This document shows, piece by piece, positions 18,245-26,702 of a stretch of DNA of 64,000 nt (the first letter of the stretch is position 1; the number at the start of each line of letters is the position of its first letter). Source of the stretch: JBDKFK01 sp039798745. Its GTDB lineage: Bacteria > Patescibacteriota > Microgenomatia > UBA1406 > GWC2-37-13. The notes under the pieces are model-generated. The model was not told where the DNA came from and searched no databases. It saw only the letters and a list, made by a program, of their open reading frames with translations. Location: assembly GCA_039798745.1 (NCBI GenBank), contig JBDKFK010000003.1:42121-106120 (forward strand), given 5' to 3'. The position numbers and the translations under genes are program-made.

Positions 18245-18616
18245 ATGAACCATGTACTTCTTGCTCTTGGACCAGACGATCCTATCGGTAAGATTAGTCC
18301 TCCTGTTGCCGGTTTGGCCGGTGATCCTAAACAGAGTCTGGGCAAGCTTCTGAGTGTTGGAATTATGGCGTTTGTCCTCGTTGCTTCAATGGCAGTTCTC
18401 GCGTACATGTTATGGGGAGCATTTGACTGGATAACTTCGGGTGGGGATAAGGCTCGTGTTGAAAAAGCACAGCTCAAAATTACTCACGCAGTTATCGGAA
18501 TTCTTGTGCTTATAGCAGCATTCACCATTTTCCAGGTTGTCGGTGTCAACATGCTAGGCATCATAACCTCAGGACCAAATGGATATGGCTTCAAGATTCC
18601 TACAATAGGACCATAA
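18245..18616 (+). CDS. T4SS pilin-like membrane protein, second copy, 123 aa
   Basis: Two hydrophobic segments (about residues 35-57 and 80-105) enclose the loop TSGGDKARVEKAQLK, the same plan as the preceding gene. The N-terminal 30 residues (PDDPIGKISPPVAGLAG) are proline- and glycine-rich and probably face outward. The two genes are co-transcribed from the promoter at 17893-17921. Its stop faces the end of the mevalonate operon across eight bases. Confidence 0.7.
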   Translation: MNHVLLALGPDDPIGKISPPVAGLAGDPKQSLGKLLSVGIMAFVLVASMAVLAYMLWGAFDWITSGGDKARVEKAQLKITHAVIGILVLIAAFTIFQVVGVNMLGIITSGPNGYGFKIPTIGP

Positions 18617-18624
18617 TCAAAGCC

Positions 18625-19602
18625 TTAAAAAAGGTGTTCATTACTTAGTCTGGCTCCTTCTGAAGGCTTATTCACTATTATATCTCTTACCAACTCAATC
18701 TCCCGTACTTTTATGCTCAGTTTTTCTACATCCTTGGTTTGTGCGATAAGATGTATGTCCTGTCCGGTGTTGACCGTAAAATATACTTCCAGTCCTTCGT
18801 CGCGCCATTTTTTTACTGCTCTCATGACCTGTATTGTTCCGGGGAGCCAGTAGATGAGCGAGGGATGTGAGGTAAGCATTATTGCATGCAGCTCCAAAGC
18901 TTCAGATTCAATTATTTCTCCAAACACAGTAAAATCTTTAGATGTAAGAGCCTTCTTAAAGCACGCTATTTTGTCAGGCATATGCTGCAGTCTTAGGTTA
19001 AAAAAAGGACTTGATGCTGCTCCGGACATACCTTTTGTAGTTGAGACATCTTTTTTTCCTTCATTGACAATGGCTATAACGTCGGCAATATCCCAGTAGT
19101 CCGCGCCGGCGAGAGAGACGGCATACGATGTTTCACTAGAATCTCCATTAATCCACTCCACAAAGCCGGAAGGAATCGAACGGCACGCGGAACCTGAACC
19201 CTGACGAGCCAGGATAGAAAGCTCTTTTTCAGAGAGACGCAATCCTATGGCGGTAGCAGCAGCCAGCGTAAGCGCGGCAAAGCCCGATGCCGAAGAGGAG
19301 AGTCCTGTAGAGGTGGGAAAGTTGTTATTCGTCACAATTTTTGCCTTTAGTGAGCTATGCGCAACGCTACGTATTCGATTGAGGTGTTCAACTGCCCGGC
19401 TCTCGACAACATCTTCCCGTACGCCGTTAAGCTCTACACTATCAGCGGTATACGTTTCACTGAATTCGACGGTTGTGGTAGTGAGCAGGTTACTTAAGTT
19501 CATCGAAATACTGCCATTTTCCGGGAGTTTGAGAACAGCGTCTTTCTTTCCCCAGTACTTAATAAAGGCAATATTGGAAGGGGCGATAGCTGTAGTTTTC
19601 AT
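18625..19602 (-). CDS. mvaD: Diphosphomevalonate decarboxylase family (GHMP), 325 aa
   Basis: The family removes CO2 from a (di)phosphomevalonate to give isopentenyl (di)phosphate. Visible signatures are APSNIAFIKYWGKKD with the active-site lysine, FPTSTGLSSSASGFAAL (ATP loop) and GSGSACRSIPSGFVEW with the substrate-binding arginine. At the end, where most members have DAGPN with the catalytic Asp, this protein has VNTGQDIHLI, so the aspartate position holds Asn and an Asp follows four residues later. It could use mevalonate diphosphate or monophosphate. It is the last gene of the mevalonate operon. Confidence 0.9.
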   Translation of the reverse strand: MKTTAIAPSNIAFIKYWGKKDAVLKLPENGSISMNLSNLLTTTTVEFSETYTADSVELNGVREDVVESRAVEHLNRIRSVAHSSLKAKIVTNNNFPTSTGLSSSASGFAALTLAAATAIGLRLSEKELSILARQGSGSACRSIPSGFVEWINGDSSETSYAVSLAGADYWDIADVIAIVNEGKKDVSTTKGMSGAASSPFFNLRLQHMPDKIACFKKALTSKDFTVFGEIIESEALELHAIMLTSHPSLIYWLPGTIQVMRAVKKWRDEGLEVYFTVNTGQDIHLIAQTKDVEKLSIKVREIELVRDIIVNKPSEGARLSNEHLF

Positions 19603-19606
19603 AGTA

Positions 19607-20524
19607 TTAGGTTTCTAATGTTAGGCCGTTGGCGTTTGCGGCAATATCTACTATTTCGCCGCCTGCATCGCGTATGGCATTCTCAACCGCGTACCGGGTT
19701 GTTGCCGGAGCAAGCGCGATCATACAATCACCACCGCCAGCACCTGAAAGTTTTGCACCCCACGCGCCGGCTTTTATAGCTGCGTTCACCATATTGTCCA
19801 ACATTGGTGTACTTACCTCAAGCTGTTTCAGAAGCTCATGGTTTCTTGTCATCAAGGTACCAAACGCAGAAAAATTGTCTGTATTTAAATATTCACAGCC
19901 GGTAAGCACAAGCTGTCCTATCTCGTTATATATTGCCTCTACTTTTGATTTCTGAGTACGATAAAGGTCTTTTACCTGGTTTATGAGCGTCGTTGTATCG
20001 GCCTTAACTCCCGAATATCCCACGATCAGAGGCAGCGATACGACATTGAGTGGCTTTAGTGTTTTTCCTCCCTTAACATAGTGCAGCGTTTTGCCGAATA
20101 CTGCCGCGGCTATGTCAAAACCAGAACCTGTACCCTGGACGTTAAGAACTATCTCATATCCATGGTGAAAAAGTTCAGATTCGGCAAGAGGAATACTGTG
20201 AATAAGAGACAGAGCTTTTAACACTGCAGTTGTGACAGCGGAAGATGATCCGAAGCCCATCTTATGAGAAAAATCGCTCATTGTCGTTATCTTTAAATGA
20301 TGGTTGATGTTATATCTTTTCCTAAAATAGCGTAAGGTTTCTGATAAAAAAGTACTTTCTTTCACCTGAGGAGTTTCGATAATATCTTCATCCTGCGTAA
20401 GTATTTCGACTGTAACAAAAAGCCTTTGATTTACTGCCGTAACAATAGATGGGTACCCATACACTACGGCATGTTCACCGAGGAGCATAAGTTTACCGGG
20501 GGCTGAGACAGTAATATGTTTCAT
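19607..20524 (-). CDS. GHMP kinase, probable phosphomevalonate kinase, 305 aa
   Basis: The GHMP fold is shown by APGKLMLLGEHAVVYGYPS, the ATP loop KMGFGSSSAVTTA and the C-terminal KLSGAGGGDCMIAL. In place of the mevalonate kinase signature it has VQGTGSGFDIAAAVFG, closer to phosphomevalonate kinases. With the next gene being a clear mevalonate kinase, the second phosphorylation step is the likely job. The genes abut within 2-5 bases, consistent with one transcript. A redundant mevalonate kinase is the main alternative. Confidence 0.8.
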   Translation of the reverse strand: MKHITVSAPGKLMLLGEHAVVYGYPSIVTAVNQRLFVTVEILTQDEDIIETPQVKESTFLSETLRYFRKRYNINHHLKITTMSDFSHKMGFGSSSAVTTAVLKALSLIHSIPLAESELFHHGYEIVLNVQGTGSGFDIAAAVFGKTLHYVKGGKTLKPLNVVSLPLIVGYSGVKADTTTLINQVKDLYRTQKSKVEAIYNEIGQLVLTGCEYLNTDNFSAFGTLMTRNHELLKQLEVSTPMLDNMVNAAIKAGAWGAKLSGAGGGDCMIALAPATTRYAVENAIRDAGGEIVDIAANANGLTLET

Positions 20525-20526
20525 AG

Positions 20527-21465
20527 TTACTGGTTGGCTTTAAAACCTGTATAGTCCTGTTTAAACTTAATAAATTTCAAGTTTTTTTGTTTCAATATTT
20601 CTTCGAAATCTTTTTTGTTGCCGCAGGAAAAGAGGATAAATCCTGATCCATTTTTTATTCCTCCCGCGCCGGTTATTTTACCAACGCCATAAGGTTTGAG
20701 ATCGTTGATTATGGCAGCTGCTTTAGGAGAAACTACACCCAATTCCATAAGTAGGTCGTGATTATCTGATATGCATGTATTAAAAAATACAGGGTCTTCT
20801 TTTATAATCGCGACTACCATTCGTCGGGTGGTTTTTTCAATCTTGTTCATAATATTTTCTATACGCGCGGTATCCTGGTTGTACATTGTGCCAACATGAT
20901 TCACCATGTCTGCAGTAGATTCTTTTGGTTTACCGGTATCAATAAGATAAAGGTTCTGCTCAATTGGGGCAGGGATTTTGAATGTCAGAGCCGATATGCA
21001 TTTGAGGAATTCAAACTCTTTTCTGTAGTAAAGAAGTCCACCAAAGGTGGCTGCACTGTTATCAACACCAGATGGATTTTTGTGAAACATTTTCTCTACT
21101 TTATAAGCGAGAGAGTTAACGCTTTCTTTTGTAAATTCCTCGCCCGGCGCGTAATACGCAAGAAGAGCTGAGACTGTGGCAACTGAGAGCGCAGCTGAAG
21201 AACCTAAACCCCGACCGACTGGTATTGTAGAAGAAATTCTGATTGAGGCTGGTTCATCAGTGAAGCTTATGTTGTGGGATCGTAAGTACTCTCTTACCGC
21301 ATCAGTAATATGCCTAAATTTTTCATCTTTTATCTCAGCCGAAGCTTTATCTACTGTACAGGTAAGATATAGTTGTACCGCGCTTACAAAAGCAGGTTTT
21401 CCATATACAACCGCATGTTCTCCGGAGAGTATTACCTTAGCCGGAGCTGAAAAGGAGATTTTCAT
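20527..21465 (-). CDS. mvk: Mevalonate kinase, 312 aa
   Basis: The enzyme phosphorylates mevalonate. Motifs are APAKVILSGEHAVVYGKPA, IPVGRGLGSSAALSVA (ATP loop), the mevalonate kinase signature HKNPSGVDNSAATFGG with the catalytic Asp, and GKITGAGGIKNGSGF near the C-terminus. The last motif has extra residues compared with the usual GAGGGG. Length is normal. Its ATG overlaps the stop of the DUF35 gene by four bases, indicating translational coupling. Confidence 0.92.
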   Translation of the reverse strand: MKISFSAPAKVILSGEHAVVYGKPAFVSAVQLYLTCTVDKASAEIKDEKFRHITDAVREYLRSHNISFTDEPASIRISSTIPVGRGLGSSAALSVATVSALLAYYAPGEEFTKESVNSLAYKVEKMFHKNPSGVDNSAATFGGLLYYRKEFEFLKCISALTFKIPAPIEQNLYLIDTGKPKESTADMVNHVGTMYNQDTARIENIMNKIEKTTRRMVVAIIKEDPVFFNTCISDNHDLLMELGVVSPKAAAIINDLKPYGVGKITGAGGIKNGSGFILFSCGNKKDFEEILKQKNLKFIKFKQDYTGFKANQ

Positions 21466-21773
21466 GAGGATTGAGGTAATGGTCTAAACTTAATGCCATA
21501 TGCGATCACATCTTCGGCCGATGTGTCTCTTACTTTGCGCAGAATCGCGACCACAGGCATTCCGGCAACCAGTTGAATATCTTTAGAATCAACCAACGGG
21601 CCTGTGGTTCGTTCCCCGTTTTCGAACTCCACCAGAATCACGGTGTATGGCGCATATCTTTTGAAGTCTGTTCCCGGAACCATTATGGTTGTCCAGGTAA
21701 GGACTTTTCCTTTGCGGTTAAGAATTGTTCTGATTACGTTTTGTCTTCTCCAGATTCGTACAGGACTTAACAT
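21462..21773 (-). CDS. DUF35 OB-fold protein lacking the zinc ribbon, 103 aa
   Basis: The C-terminal OB fold of the DUF35 (ChsH2-like) family is visible: PYTVILVEFENGERTTGPLV and VAGMPVVAILRKV. In archaea DUF35 proteins bridge thiolase and HMG-CoA synthase into one complex that pulls the uphill thiolase step forward. The position beside those two genes supports the same role here. The N-terminal rubredoxin-like zinc ribbon is shortened and the protein has no cysteine, so CoA binding or bridging must work without zinc. Confidence 0.8.
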   Translation of the reverse strand: MLSPVRIWRRQNVIRTILNRKGKVLTWTTIMVPGTDFKRYAPYTVILVEFENGERTTGPLVDSKDIQLVAGMPVVAILRKVRDTSAEDVIAYGIKFRPLPQSS

Positions 21774-21804
21774 AGTATGTTGTTCATAAATTTATATTTT
21801 CTTT

Positions 21805-21899
21805 GTCATTGCGAGGAACGAAGCAATCTTCTCAAGTATGTATCTCCTCTTGTAAAGATTGCCGCGCGATCCTCAATCATCGGGATCGCTCGCAATGAC
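21805..21899. repeat. Imperfect palindromic intergenic repeat
   Basis: The arms read GTCATTGCGAGGAACGAAGC and, at the other end, GATCGCTCGCAATGAC, with inner AAGCAATCTTCTC opposed by GAAAGATTGCC-like sequence. It fills the 130-base gap between the thiolase and DUF35 genes. This matches the widespread GTCATTGCGAG-type intergenic palindrome seen in many bacterial genomes and would fold as a long hairpin in the operon mRNA. Confidence 0.7.
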
Positions 21900-21903
21900 A
21901 TAG

Positions 21904-23052
21904 CTATATTCCCAATATGCTCACTACGGCAGTGCCTCCGGAGCCGCCCACATTGTGAGCAAGTCCATACGAGGGATTGGTAACCTGTCGCTTTTCTGCC
22001 TGCCCAGTTAGTTGTAAATATATTTCTCCTATTTGCTTTATACCCGTTGCTCCGACAGGATGGCCTGCGGCTTTAAGTCCGCCCGAGGTGTTGACTATGA
22101 GGTTACCTCCGGAGCCGTAAGTAGTGGAACCTGTGAGGATCTCTTTGCCGCCTGTTCCTTTTTTCCAGAACCCAATATCTTCCATCGCCAGAATTTCGGC
22201 GATCGAAAAGCAATCATGGAGTTCAGCAATTGAGATATCAGCGCGTTTTATTCCGGCAGTTTTGAACGCCTTATCTGCCGCTATCTGCGTTGCCATAAGA
22301 CGGTCAAGATGTGTCCGGCCTTTCAAAGATATGGAGTCCGTCGCAATCTCACAAGCATGGACCGTAGCTTTTTTATTTGTTTTTGTATGAGGCGTGTTGT
22401 TTGTAAGTACTACCGTAGCCGCTCCGTCCGATATAGGAGAGCAGTCAAGAACTTTCAGAGGGTGTGCTATATAGGCGCTTTTCATAACCTGTTCAACATT
22501 TATTTTTTTCTGAAAATGGGCTTTGTTGTTGAGCGTTCCGTGCAGATGGTTTTTAACTGGCACATGAGCGAGATCTTCTTCGGTCGCTTTGTAAGTGCTC
22601 ATATACACATTTGCCAACATGGCATAGAGTCCCGGAAACGTAATGCCTGCTTCCTGCTCTTCGCCGGATGCAGCCGATGACAGTGCTGTTGTCGTCTGCT
22701 CAGGGGAGTAATCGGTCATTTTTTCCGCTCCTACAACAAGTACTGTTTTATTTTTGTTGGCTGCAAGATATGTATTCGCGAGCTGGAATGCCATTCCTCC
22801 GGAGGCGCATGCTGCTTCTACTCTGAAAATAGGTATATTTGTTTTCAGCAGTTCCGCGATTTTGGCATTGGCGTGCAGATTATTGCCCAGTACACCACTC
22901 ATCATGTTGGCATAAAAAATGGCGTCGATCTGTGGGACGTTGAGCTTTACCTGGTTCAGAGCTCCCTGGATTGATTCCAATACCAGATCATACAGAGATT
23001 TTTCCCAGATTTCACCAAACTGAGTTGTATAGTATCCGATTACTGAGTTCAT
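21904..23052 (-). CDS. Acetyl-CoA C-acetyltransferase, archaeal/SCP2-type thiolase, 382 aa
   Basis: The enzyme condenses two acetyl-CoA to acetoacetyl-CoA, the first mevalonate-pathway step. Catalytic Cys82 lies in VEAACASGGMAF; later active-site motifs are ELHDCFSIAE and GGLKAAGHPVGATG. The sequence is of the archaeal (SCP-x-like) group, not the PhaA/AtoB group. It is eight bases downstream of HMG-CoA synthase and upstream of DUF35, the same trio as in archaea. Confidence 0.92.
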   Translation of the reverse strand: MNSVIGYYTTQFGEIWEKSLYDLVLESIQGALNQVKLNVPQIDAIFYANMMSGVLGNNLHANAKIAELLKTNIPIFRVEAACASGGMAFQLANTYLAANKNKTVLVVGAEKMTDYSPEQTTTALSSAASGEEQEAGITFPGLYAMLANVYMSTYKATEEDLAHVPVKNHLHGTLNNKAHFQKKINVEQVMKSAYIAHPLKVLDCSPISDGAATVVLTNNTPHTKTNKKATVHACEIATDSISLKGRTHLDRLMATQIAADKAFKTAGIKRADISIAELHDCFSIAEILAMEDIGFWKKGTGGKEILTGSTTYGSGGNLIVNTSGGLKAAGHPVGATGIKQIGEIYLQLTGQAEKRQVTNPSYGLAHNVGGSGGTAVVSILGI

Positions 23053-23059
23053 AGATATG

Positions 23060-24082
23060 TTAAATAAAGCCCATGCATTTAAGGTACATAGGATAGTCTA
23101 TATACCCTTTCTTAGAGATGGCTTTTTCAAAGACACGTCGGCATTTCTCTATATTGTTGGTAACTTTGAATATAAAACTATCTGAGCCGGCGCCCGATCC
23201 GTACGAGGCGAAAAATATATAGTCACCCGGCTTAGCGTGTTCAAGTACAGATACAAGACCCATCAACGCGGACGCTGTGTATGAGTTGCCGAGGAAGCGA
23301 ACTACCAGAGATTTTTCTATTTGCTGTTTTGTGAATCCCAGTTGCGATGCTATCTCGAGAGGAAATCTACCGTTTGGCATATGGAATACCGCATGCGCAA
23401 AGTCTTCGGGCTTCATTCCTGTTTTTGTTAATAATGCTGTAGATGCCTGAGTTATATGGTGAAAATATGACGGCTTGCCGGTAAATCTACCTCCATGTAT
23501 GGGATAACGCATCCCTTCACGACGCCAAAAATCGGGAGTATCTGAGGAAAATGAATCCATATCTACAACTTCCAACACTACATCATCGTTACCTAAAAGA
23601 AAGCTGACAGATCCGGAAGCTGCTGTATATTCAAGAGCATCATGTGGTTTTGAGTTAGCTTTATCTGAAGCACATACCAGACTATATTTAGCGAATCCGG
23701 ATTTGATAAGGCTTAATCCTGATATCATAGCGCCAGTTGCTGCTTTACACGCAAACTGAGTGTCATAGGCGAGATAGCGTTTTTCAATACCTAAGAATTC
23801 CGCGAGAATTGTTGAGGCCGGATTTACTGCGTATGGCGGAGTTTCGGATCCAAAGAAAACAGCATTGATATCATTCCTGTTTATATGTACATCAGAAAGA
23901 GCTTGAGCTGAAGCTTCATACGCCATTGTGAGTGCATCCTCATCAACACCCGCAACCGCTTTTTCAATAATATTGAGAGATTTCTCAATGTCAGAGGGGG
24001 TTTTTCCCCATCGTTGAGCTATCTCTGCGACGGTAATCCGGTTAAATGGAACGTAATATCCGTATGAAATAATACCTGTCAT
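23060..24082 (-). CDS. Hydroxymethylglutaryl-CoA synthase, archaeal type, 340 aa
   Basis: The enzyme joins acetyl-CoA and acetoacetyl-CoA to HMG-CoA. The catalytic cysteine is Cys112 in DTQFACKAATGA, followed by a conserved CASDKAN strand and HMPNGRFPLEIA with the active-site His. YGSGAGSDSFIF closes the fold. At 340 residues it is the short archaeal form, not the longer MvaS/eukaryotic one. It begins three bases after HMG-CoA reductase. Confidence 0.93.
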   Translation of the reverse strand: MTGIISYGYYVPFNRITVAEIAQRWGKTPSDIEKSLNIIEKAVAGVDEDALTMAYEASAQALSDVHINRNDINAVFFGSETPPYAVNPASTILAEFLGIEKRYLAYDTQFACKAATGAMISGLSLIKSGFAKYSLVCASDKANSKPHDALEYTAASGSVSFLLGNDDVVLEVVDMDSFSSDTPDFWRREGMRYPIHGGRFTGKPSYFHHITQASTALLTKTGMKPEDFAHAVFHMPNGRFPLEIASQLGFTKQQIEKSLVVRFLGNSYTASALMGLVSVLEHAKPGDYIFFASYGSGAGSDSFIFKVTNNIEKCRRVFEKAISKKGYIDYPMYLKCMGFI

Positions 24083-24085
24083 ATG

Positions 24086-25207
24086 TTATCTTCCTAATTT
24101 TTTATGGGCTGTTGCCAGCGTGCCTTGTGCCAGTGATGCGAGTAATGAGAGTTCGCCGGCCAGTACCGCGCCTGCTGTTATCTCAGCCAGTTCACTCGAT
24201 GTTTTGACACCGATCAGCTCCTGTATCTCCCGTTGTGTCGACAGCTGTGTGCCGCCACCGACTGTTCCTATCATTACAGCCGGGAGATAGACCGAAAAAT
24301 AAAGGCTATTATTATCCGTAACTCTGGCTGTCGTTACTCCCATGCTTCCTTCTACCACATGAGCAAGATCTTGTCCTGTCGATGCAAACAGAGCAGCAAT
24401 GATATTCGCAAAATGAGCATTATACCCTAAAGATCCGCTCATTGCAGAGCCGAGCATACATTTGCCCAACCATACCTCAAAAATATCATGCGCTGAGGTT
24501 TTCAGAACAGACTTAACTACTTCAGCAGGGATAGTAGCTTCGGCCCACAGTGTAAATCCGCGGTTGTTTATAAAGTTCAGCCACGCAGGTTTTTTATCAA
24601 TATCAAAGTTACCTGCTACTGAAAGACAGGAAATGCCGGTTTCTACCTCTATGAACTGGACAATCACCTGAGTCGCAATAGTTACCATGTTCATTCCCAT
24701 CGCGTCTTGTGTGTCGAAGGCAATACGCATAAATACGTAGTCTGCCAGCGGTTTTATAGTTATATCTTTCAGGGTAAGATGTCGGGAGGTTTCGTGGGCT
24801 TTTGAGGTTATTTCAGGAAGATGTGAAGAAATCCAGTCTTTGAGACGTTTGCTTTCTGCAAGTGATCCTGTATAAAAAACAGGTCCTCTTGTTGTGCCTG
24901 CTTTTGAGGCTAAAACACGAACGCCACCAGAGTCATGAGTCGCTTTGCAGCCTCTATTTACCGAGGCAACAAGTGCGCCTTCAGTAGTGGCGAGTGGTAG
25001 ATAAAACTCACCATTAACCAAATCACCCACGGCAATAAGCGGGCCGGCAACACCTACCGGTAACGATATGGCGCCAATAAGATTTTCGCAGTGTATCTTA
25101 GACTCATCGTCAACCAGAGCCTTTGATACCTGATCCAAACGGGCATGATGCTTCTCTATCAAAAAAGCACGGCGCTCCGCGGCCGTTGTTAAGTTTCGTA
25201 GCTGCAT
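24086..25207 (-). CDS. hmgA: HMG-CoA reductase, class I type, 373 aa
   Basis: The enzyme reduces HMG-CoA to mevalonate. ENLIGAISLPVGVAGPL (residues 41-57), TTEGALVASVNRG with catalytic Glu76, DAMGMNMVTIAT, FDIDKKPAWLNF with the catalytic lysine, GQDLAHVVEGS with the aspartate, and TAHKKLGR with the C-terminal histidine are all present. It is the first gene of the seven-gene operon that runs to the decarboxylase at 18625. No clear promoter was seen in the 50 bases upstream. Confidence 0.95.
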   Translation of the reverse strand: MQLRNLTTAAERRAFLIEKHHARLDQVSKALVDDESKIHCENLIGAISLPVGVAGPLIAVGDLVNGEFYLPLATTEGALVASVNRGCKATHDSGGVRVLASKAGTTRGPVFYTGSLAESKRLKDWISSHLPEITSKAHETSRHLTLKDITIKPLADYVFMRIAFDTQDAMGMNMVTIATQVIVQFIEVETGISCLSVAGNFDIDKKPAWLNFINNRGFTLWAEATIPAEVVKSVLKTSAHDIFEVWLGKCMLGSAMSGSLGYNAHFANIIAALFASTGQDLAHVVEGSMGVTTARVTDNNSLYFSVYLPAVMIGTVGGGTQLSTQREIQELIGVKTSSELAEITAGAVLAGELSLLASLAQGTLATAHKKLGR

Positions 25208-25258
25208 ATAATTAGAGTCGGATGGAAAACAAAAATCATTTGAATGATGTATTTGTCT

Positions 25259-25870
25259 TTAGAGAAAAGGAATTCGTGATATATCCAAGCGATAGAGAAT
25301 AACCGTGTAAGGAGCGATGATTGCCAGATAGAGAGAAATAAGAAATATAATAGAAAAAAAAGGTAGTTTTGTTGAAAATCTTACAAACAGGTAAAAAAGG
25401 ATAACTTTCCAGAGGAGCAGACTGATAGAAAAACTCAAAAAGAAAAGGCTGAAGGCCTTTCCGAGCACTGAGATAGTCCGAGGAGGAGGAAGAAAATAGT
25501 ACAAGGCAGAGTTACTAAGAAACCAGATAAATGTCGGAATAAGCGAATAGGCGAAGGTAAAAATATATGTTGAGAGGGGAGAAGTTTTCTTAAAAATCTT
25601 TGCAAACAGGTAAAAAAACAATACAGTAAAGGCAGAATTAATAAGAAAAAAAATAAATGTGAGGAGAGGTTGATAATTGTACTCTCTTACCCGAAAAGCG
25701 ATCTGAAAATAGATGAAAATAATAGCAAGTATTATATATACTTGTGTGTAATCTGTTTCCAGACTTATCTTGCGCATGGTCTTATAGGGCATAATAATAA
25801 GCTGAACAAAGCGTTTGAGGATTATAATCGTTGAGGCAGATATATTTGCTGCGATAGTATTAAAATCCAT
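25259..25870 (-). CDS. Polytopic membrane protein, Yip1-like, 203 aa
   Basis: Five to six hydrophobic segments fill the sequence after a 35-residue N-terminal part ending in a short IMPYKTMRKI stretch, the layout of Yip1-domain proteins. No catalytic residues are evident. It overlaps the 77-residue gene upstream by 11 bases and is the last gene of the ECF sigma cluster, so it may be part of the response or sensing unit. The family assignment is tentative. Confidence 0.6.
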   Translation of the reverse strand: MDFNTIAANISASTIIILKRFVQLIIMPYKTMRKISLETDYTQVYIILAIIFIYFQIAFRVREYNYQPLLTFIFFLINSAFTVLFFYLFAKIFKKTSPLSTYIFTFAYSLIPTFIWFLSNSALYYFLPPPRTISVLGKAFSLFFLSFSISLLLWKVILFYLFVRFSTKLPFFSIIFLISLYLAIIAPYTVILYRLDISRIPFL

Positions 25871-26093
25871 ACTGAAGAAGCGATACCAATTTCACAATCA
25901 GCGCTCCGAACAGAACATATGCCACACATGAGATCGCTATCGAAAACGGCAGTATATACAAAAATGGCATGACTTTAAAAAACGCTGAAGTTTTTTTGAA
26001 GAGCATAGTTAGGAAACCGTTGCCGAGATCATTCGGTTCCAGTATAAATACCTCATCCAGTTTATGTTTTAGTCTATAGTGGGTGATATCCAT
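25860..26093 (-). CDS. Small single-span membrane protein, possible anti-sigma partner, 77 aa
   Basis: A soluble N-terminal half with LDEVFILEPNDLGNGF is followed by one long hydrophobic stretch (about residues 40-72). It begins two bases after the ECF sigma gene, the classic place for an anti-sigma factor, and the layout of cytoplasmic part then membrane anchor fits. No ZAS or other known anti-sigma motif is present, so the role is inferred from position only. Confidence 0.55.
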   Translation of the reverse strand: MDITHYRLKHKLDEVFILEPNDLGNGFLTMLFKKTSAFFKVMPFLYILPFSIAISCVAYVLFGALIVKLVSLLQYGF

Positions 26094-26095
26094 AA

Positions 26096-26647
26096 TTACG
26101 TACTTGTCTGAAATACCTTTATAAATGCTTTCCTAGCGCGATAAATAAGGCTTTCCGTTGCTTTGAAACCAAGCGATAGCTTATTAGCTATCGTCTTTAC
26201 TTTTACTCCTTCTATATATTTGAGTCGAAGAACCATCTTATAATCATTCGGAAGATGGTCAAAAACGTGCTTGATTTTTGTCGACAATTCTTTTTTCTCC
26301 AGGCCGTCGTCAAACATAACAGCGGTCAAACTTTCTAGAATGTATGCAGGCATAGAGGAGAAGAGTATACGTTTGATCTTCTTTTTGCGTATAGTGTCGA
26401 TTACTTTGTTACGGGCTATGGAGAATAAATATGTTTTAAGGCTGCATTCGTACTGAAAGTCACGGAGTGATTCGATGAAGTCAAAAAATATGTCCTGAAT
26501 GAGTTCCTCCGCTTTGTGAGAATCGTTCAGTTGTTTATAGACAAAATTATAGAGGGGCCTTCTGTACATGTTGTACACCTCAAAGAGTGCCTTCTCATCT
26601 TTCTGCAGAATTTTACCTATAATAATCTTTTCCTTCTGAGAATCCAT
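26096..26647 (-). CDS. ECF-type RNA polymerase sigma factor, 183 aa
   Basis: Region 2 (EVYNMYRRPLYNFVYKQL, AEELIQDIFFDFI, SLKTYLFSIARNKVIDTIRK) and region 4 (HLPNDYKMVLRLKYIEGVKV, FKATESLIYRARKAF) are clear, with no region 1 or 3. It should direct RNA polymerase to a specific regulon. Two small membrane protein genes follow at once. I use the ATG at 26647: an ATG nine bases upstream touches the TATAAT box (minus strand, 26657-26662) and would be too close. Confidence 0.9.
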   Translation of the reverse strand: MDSQKEKIIIGKILQKDEKALFEVYNMYRRPLYNFVYKQLNDSHKAEELIQDIFFDFIESLRDFQYECSLKTYLFSIARNKVIDTIRKKKIKRILFSSMPAYILESLTAVMFDDGLEKKELSTKIKHVFDHLPNDYKMVLRLKYIEGVKVKTIANKLSLGFKATESLIYRARKAFIKVFQTST

Positions 26648-26702
26648 AGTATACATATTATACAGGGAGAGAAAAACAATACGGCTGTTAACCAGTCAGT
26701 CC

